NCBI GenBank assembly: GCA_002362735.1
Contig: DEUU01000235.1
Span: forward strand, 1-8,963
DNA length: 8,963 nt
Reading direction: 5' to 3'
Source of the DNA: Dehalococcoidia bacterium UBA3254
GTDB taxonomy: Bacteria; Chloroflexota; Dehalococcoidia; Dehalococcoidales; UBA3254
Part shown: in pieces, positions 6,443-8,963 of the stretch
How positions within the stretch are numbered: position 1 is the first letter of the stretch
How the letters are laid out: every line of letters begins with the position of its first letter
Notes under the pieces: model-generated
Seen by the model: only the letters and a program-made list of their open reading frames with translations
Database searches by the model: none
Told to the model about the DNA's origin: nothing
Position numbers and translations under genes: made by a program

Positions 6443-6979
6443 TCATTCACAACAAGGAAACTTCTCTGAATCATTACAAGCCCCTGTTTGCCAATCCGGG
6501 TATGGAATCCCATAGTTGTCGATAGCCGCTTCCACTGACGAAGGCGTCACCTGATAGAATTTGGCTTGCGCCATATCGTACTCATACTCTTTGCCAACAA
6601 CCGGAGCGGCAGCAATCTGAATATAGTCTGCATAAGCATCTCCAGATTGGGTTGGTTTTACGAAAACTAATGTAGTAGCCTTCAGGTTTTTTGATTTCGA
6701 TATCTTGGCGACTACTCCAACTTCGTTCAGGTCAAATGATCCACACCTGAAAACTATACAATCTACCTCATTAAAGCCAAATGCCCCATTTACATCGTAC
6801 GTTTTGACATAATTGGTCGTAAATTCCAAAGTAATGCTGTCACCTTCGACCGGTCGGTTACATGATACAAAAAACAAAGAGAACATGAAAATGCATAGAA
6901 TTATAGGAACGAAAGTAAGTAAGGATTTTGTTCCCAATAAGAAACTCAAATCTAGCCTTTTAAATTTTTTATAAATCAC
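6443..6979 (-). CDS. Putative exported lipoprotein with clustered cysteines, last gene of the redox operon
   Basis: A 178-aa protein I cannot assign to a family. A basic N-terminus is followed by a hydrophobic stretch (about 18-39) ending in FFVSC, so C40 may be a lipid-attachment site, although F at -3 is not ideal. The mature part is beta-rich with C74 and C79 (C-x4-C), and it ends in a tail containing C168, C176 and C177 (ending PCCE). The start is GTG at 6979, which overlaps the end of the preceding gene by 11 nt, so translation is probably coupled. A later TTG would give a shorter, more usual signal peptide. Being the last gene of an operon with a membrane ferredoxin suggests that it works with it at the outer face, perhaps as electron or thiol acceptor. 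That role is inference. Confidence 0.75.
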   Translation of the reverse strand: MIYKKFKRLDLSFLLGTKSLLTFVPIILCIFMFSLFFVSCNRPVEGDSITLEFTTNYVKTYDVNGAFGFNEVDCIVFRCGSFDLNEVGVVAKISKSKNLKATTLVFVKPTQSGDAYADYIQIAAAPVVGKEYEYDMAQAKFYQVTPSSVEAAIDNYGIPYPDWQTGACNDSEKFPCCE

Positions 6980-7241
6980 TACGCTTTCCCGTCCTCATAA
7001 CCTGCGATAGCAGGTGCTGGCCCGTATGCTTCACTCGACCTTTAAAAGTAATAAAGATCACGAGAGGCAAGATCCCCAATGCCACTCCGCAAAATCCTGC
7101 GCAGTTCGCGCAGCCTGACCCGCTCGAGACACAGCGAGTAAGCAATATCGGTGCCGATGTTCCGATAATGATGCCATAGGAGAAAACAAGAATAGTAGTT
7201 ATCTTTTTCTTAATCCAAATTCTGAAACGGTTAGTTACCAT
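6969..7241 (-). CDS. Small two-helix membrane protein with C-x2-C-x3-C loop
   Basis: A 90-aa protein of unknown family. It has a basic start (RFRIWIKKK), helix 1 (about 14-35), a loop with C37, C44, C47 and C51 (SGCANCAGFCG), helix 2 (about 52-66) and a basic C-terminal tail. By the positive-inside rule both ends are cytoplasmic and the cysteine loop faces outward. Four cysteines in 15 residues, with glycines, could bind an iron-sulfur cluster or metal, or take part in thiol exchange. The ATG at 7241 overlaps the ferredoxin gene by 11 nt (7231-7241), and its own stop overlaps the lipoprotein gene by 11 nt, indicating coupled translation and fixed stoichiometry. It may be an accessory subunit of the membrane ferredoxin. 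Confidence 0.8.
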   Translation of the reverse strand: MVTNRFRIWIKKKITTILVFSYGIIIGTSAPILLTRCVSSGSGCANCAGFCGVALGILPLVIFITFKGRVKHTGQHLLSQVMRTGKRSDL

Positions 7242-8106
7242 TGATTTTACCCCTGGCGTAAGAATAACATCCCTGGTTGCAGGCTTTTATACATTCCAGA
7301 CAGGCAGTGCATGTGCTCCTGTTAATGTTAACGTTCTTCTCATTCTGCGTTATCGACCATGAAGGACACACCTTCTCACATTCGTTACATCCGGTACATT
7401 TTGTGGAATTGTGCTTTACTTTGTAGGTGAAGGGGAGTCTGGAACCAACCGTATGTAGCACGTTAGATACTGCACCTAGTGGGCAACCATAAAGACACCA
7501 GCCGCGGCCGCCCTGCCAGAATACGCCACCGATGAGCAGCCAGCCTCCAAAGACCATTATTGCTCCGGAATGAACGTAATTCCAGGACCCCGGGGAAAAT
7601 ATGGCGTTGACGACCGTCTGTAGCTGACTAGACGCGCAGTAACGGCAACAAATGCTGGCCAATCCGGTCGTAGGCGCAAACACGGCGAGGGCGGAAACAA
7701 GGGCAAACGAGCCCAAAAAGCCGTATCGCAAGGCTGCTGGATTTATTTTTCGTGTCAAGTTGATTTTAGCTTTGCGAGGCATTGTCTTGCTGACCAATTC
7801 TGTGGATGATCCAACGGGACACAACCATCCGCAAAAAAGAGGCCCAAATAACAGCGATACACCCAGAGTTGCTCCTATAAAGCCAATTGTAAGTAAGCGG
7901 CCATCAAAGTTTGCGAAATTGCCACCGAAAATCCAGTCGAACGGCATCCTGAAACAAGTCTTGTGCAAATCGGGCATAGCGGTACTGCCTTGCAAGAAAA
8001 AGGCTGCCCGGATAAGCAATGCGGAAGGATATACAAAAAAGACGAAACCGCCCAGGAACGCGAGATAGCGCCATTTATGCCTCATAACAGCCTGCCAGAA
8101 TTTCAT
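7231..8106 (-). CDS. Membrane 4Fe-4S ferredoxin protein, NapH/NosR-like
   Basis: A 291-aa integral membrane electron carrier of the NapH/NosR/CcoG type. Four helices lie at about 15-36, 70-90, 127-146 and 180-198. CxxxCP motifs follow helices 2 and 4 at C92/C96 (FCGWLCPVG) and C204/C208 (WCLYGCPLG). The C-terminal ferredoxin domain has C237, C240, C243, C247-P and C266, C269, C272, C276, plus an extra C280. Topology puts the clusters in the cytoplasm, while CCRYC (153-157) and C51 fall outside. The ATG at 8106 has AGGAG (8113-8117) six bases upstream. It lies 23 nt after the exported-protein gene and overlaps the 90-aa protein gene, so it is the centre of an operon. It probably passes electrons between a cytoplasmic or quinone donor and the exported partners. 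Specific names such as napH are not justified. Confidence 0.88.
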   Translation of the reverse strand: MKFWQAVMRHKWRYLAFLGGFVFFVYPSALLIRAAFFLQGSTAMPDLHKTCFRMPFDWIFGGNFANFDGRLLTIGFIGATLGVSLLFGPLFCGWLCPVGSSTELVSKTMPRKAKINLTRKINPAALRYGFLGSFALVSALAVFAPTTGLASICCRYCASSQLQTVVNAIFSPGSWNYVHSGAIMVFGGWLLIGGVFWQGGRGWCLYGCPLGAVSNVLHTVGSRLPFTYKVKHNSTKCTGCNECEKVCPSWSITQNEKNVNINRSTCTACLECIKACNQGCYSYARGKINGN

Positions 8107-8129
8107 CGATCGCTCCTTTCTTGGATTTG

Positions 8130-8753
8130 CTATTTATAGCTTGACGCCGGGCGTCCTCCCTGATTTGGTGTTGTATTTGACGTTGCGGTACTCTTTTGGA
8201 ACTTTATAGGGATTGTGGTCAGCGTCTCATTGGTATCAGCGTCGTAGACTACCAGACTACCGTCATACCAGATGTCCTGGGTCATAACCTCTGGAGTAAA
8301 GAAGAATAACCAGTCAACACCTAGATCCGGTACACGTTCCCCGGATCCGATGGGCACCGTGAATGTCTTTGTTTCAGGGTCCCAGGGAATTCCAGCGTGA
8401 ACATCCCATTCCACTTCCATGTTGACGTTAGTAAATTTCAGTCCAATCCGGTGGGGTTTTGTGTCGACATTATCCAGCCAGTGCGTAGATAGTCCTTCCA
8501 CTCCAGGATTAAAGATTTTTTTGAGTATTCCCCTCTGGTCGACATTGATCACCATTGGTCGAACGAAAATTCCGCTTCCGTCAAGTTGTTTGACGGTCAT
8601 CGGCCTAACTACCTTACCTGCCGGGAAAGGCACAAAGAAATGTGAGAGTTCGGTGGGATTCAACGTATTCTTAGCATAGACACTGCTGCCGAAAATCAAA
8701 CCTGATAAGATAACAACCCCGATAAAAGAGTAAACAATTCGCATGCTTTTCAT
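8130..8753 (-). CDS. Exported cysteine-free protein of unknown family in the redox operon
   Basis: A 207-aa protein with a signal peptide (hydrophobic core about 7-22, likely cut after VYA at 27). The mature part looks beta-rich, with many W, V and P residues, and ends in a disordered Ser/Thr/Asn tail (from about 187). It has no cysteine after the signal, but has H38, H91, H101 and H119 and several methionines, some in turns (STHWLDN, KPHRIGL, WDVHAGIPW). A metal-binding or cupredoxin-like fold is conceivable but not shown. I do not recognise the family. The ATG at 8753 has AGGAG about 11 bases upstream, overlapping the stop of the preceding gene, which ends 6 nt before. The next gene is the membrane ferredoxin. 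Context suggests that this is an exported partner of that protein. Confidence 0.8.
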   Translation of the reverse strand: MKSMRIVYSFIGVVILSGLIFGSSVYAKNTLNPTELSHFFVPFPAGKVVRPMTVKQLDGSGIFVRPMVINVDQRGILKKIFNPGVEGLSTHWLDNVDTKPHRIGLKFTNVNMEVEWDVHAGIPWDPETKTFTVPIGSGERVPDLGVDWLFFFTPEVMTQDIWYDGSLVVYDADTNETLTTIPIKFQKSTATSNTTPNQGGRPASSYK

Positions 8754-8759
8754 ATTCAG

Positions 8760-8963
8760 CTATACTCCTTTCCAGGCAACGACTTTTTTGTTCAGCACAA
8801 CAATGGAAAATAGTAACGCTCTAAACAGGTTTCTCACCGGCAGCGATAAGCCTAACGCTAACGCACTCAATCCAACGGCTCCGCTGCCCAACAGAATCAA
8901 TGCGGGTTTCATCAGCATAGAACATATCATCGTTCGGTCGGGACAAACGCCAATAAGTACGGT
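8760..8963 (-). CDS. Partial membrane protein, C-terminal 67 residues, first visible gene of the redox operon
   Basis: An open frame runs from the right edge of the window to TAG at 8762-8760, and the true start is probably outside. The 67 residues begin TVLIGVCPDRTMIC (cysteines seven apart), followed by a hydrophobic helix (about 19-42, LILLGSGAVGLSALALGL), a short basic turn (PVRNLFR) and a second hydrophobic stretch ending in NKKVVAWKGV. An internal ATG could give a 50-56-aa protein, but no ribosome site precedes it. The stop lies 6 nt before the next gene and overlaps its ribosome site, so both belong to one operon. The residue pattern suits a small integral membrane protein. The family is not identifiable from this part. 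Confidence 0.6.
   Translation of the reverse strand, partial: TVLIGVCPDRTMICSMLMKPALILLGSGAVGLSALALGLSLPVRNLFRALLFSIVVLNKKVVAWKGV

Noticed and set aside
6240..6446. 68-codon minus-strand frame after the redox operon
   Set aside because: It has no ribosome site, no family motif, and spans a hairpin just after the operon end. More likely noncoding.
7652..8068. 138-codon plus-strand frame opposite the 291-aa ferredoxin
   Set aside because: It is antisense to a clearly conserved membrane ferredoxin, and its basic, low-information product looks like a shadow.

Overview
The window looks like chromosomal DNA from an anaerobic bacterium, most likely of the Chloroflexota (Dehalococcoidia-like). That placement is an inference. 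It rests on an ECF sigma factor paired with a DUF5667-type membrane protein, on membrane ferredoxins of the NapH/NosR type, on frequent TTG and GTG starts, and on moderate GC content. No rRNA, tRNA, CRISPR array, insertion sequence or phage gene was seen.

Layout. On the plus strand, 68-1423 encodes a polytopic membrane iron-sulfur protein with an exported N-terminal domain. It is followed by an ECF sigma factor (1564-2136) and, 1 nt after its stop, a probable membrane anti-sigma partner with a DUF5667 region and a long Gly/Ser/Thr tail (2138-3616). A strong two-way terminator at 3929-3960 separates this block from minus-strand genes: a small exported four-cysteine protein (4082-4336) and an APC-type amino-acid permease (4453-5751). 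A short plus-strand DUF1059 gene (5868-6038) diverges from the permease across an AT-rich region with two copies of ATTATAATC. After about 400 nt without a convincing gene, a tight minus-strand operon runs from the right edge down to 6443. In transcription order it holds the C-terminus of a membrane protein, an exported cysteine-free protein, a second NapH/NosR-like ferredoxin, a 90-aa membrane protein with a C-x2-C-x3-C loop, and a cysteine-containing putative lipoprotein.

How the parts may work together. The same bipartite motif, TGTAAC-N16-CGTTAA, lies just upstream of the sigma factor gene (plus strand) and of the small exported cysteine protein (minus strand). It matches the general -35/-10 layout of ECF promoters. 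The sigma factor therefore probably drives its own operon and the small protein, with the DUF5667 protein sensing an envelope condition. The two membrane ferredoxins place their predicted clusters on the cytoplasmic side and carry an extra cysteine motif on the predicted outer side. Together with the outer-facing cysteines of the 90-aa protein and the lipoprotein, this suggests electron or thiol traffic across the membrane. The substrate is unknown, and this part is inference from topology and gene order.
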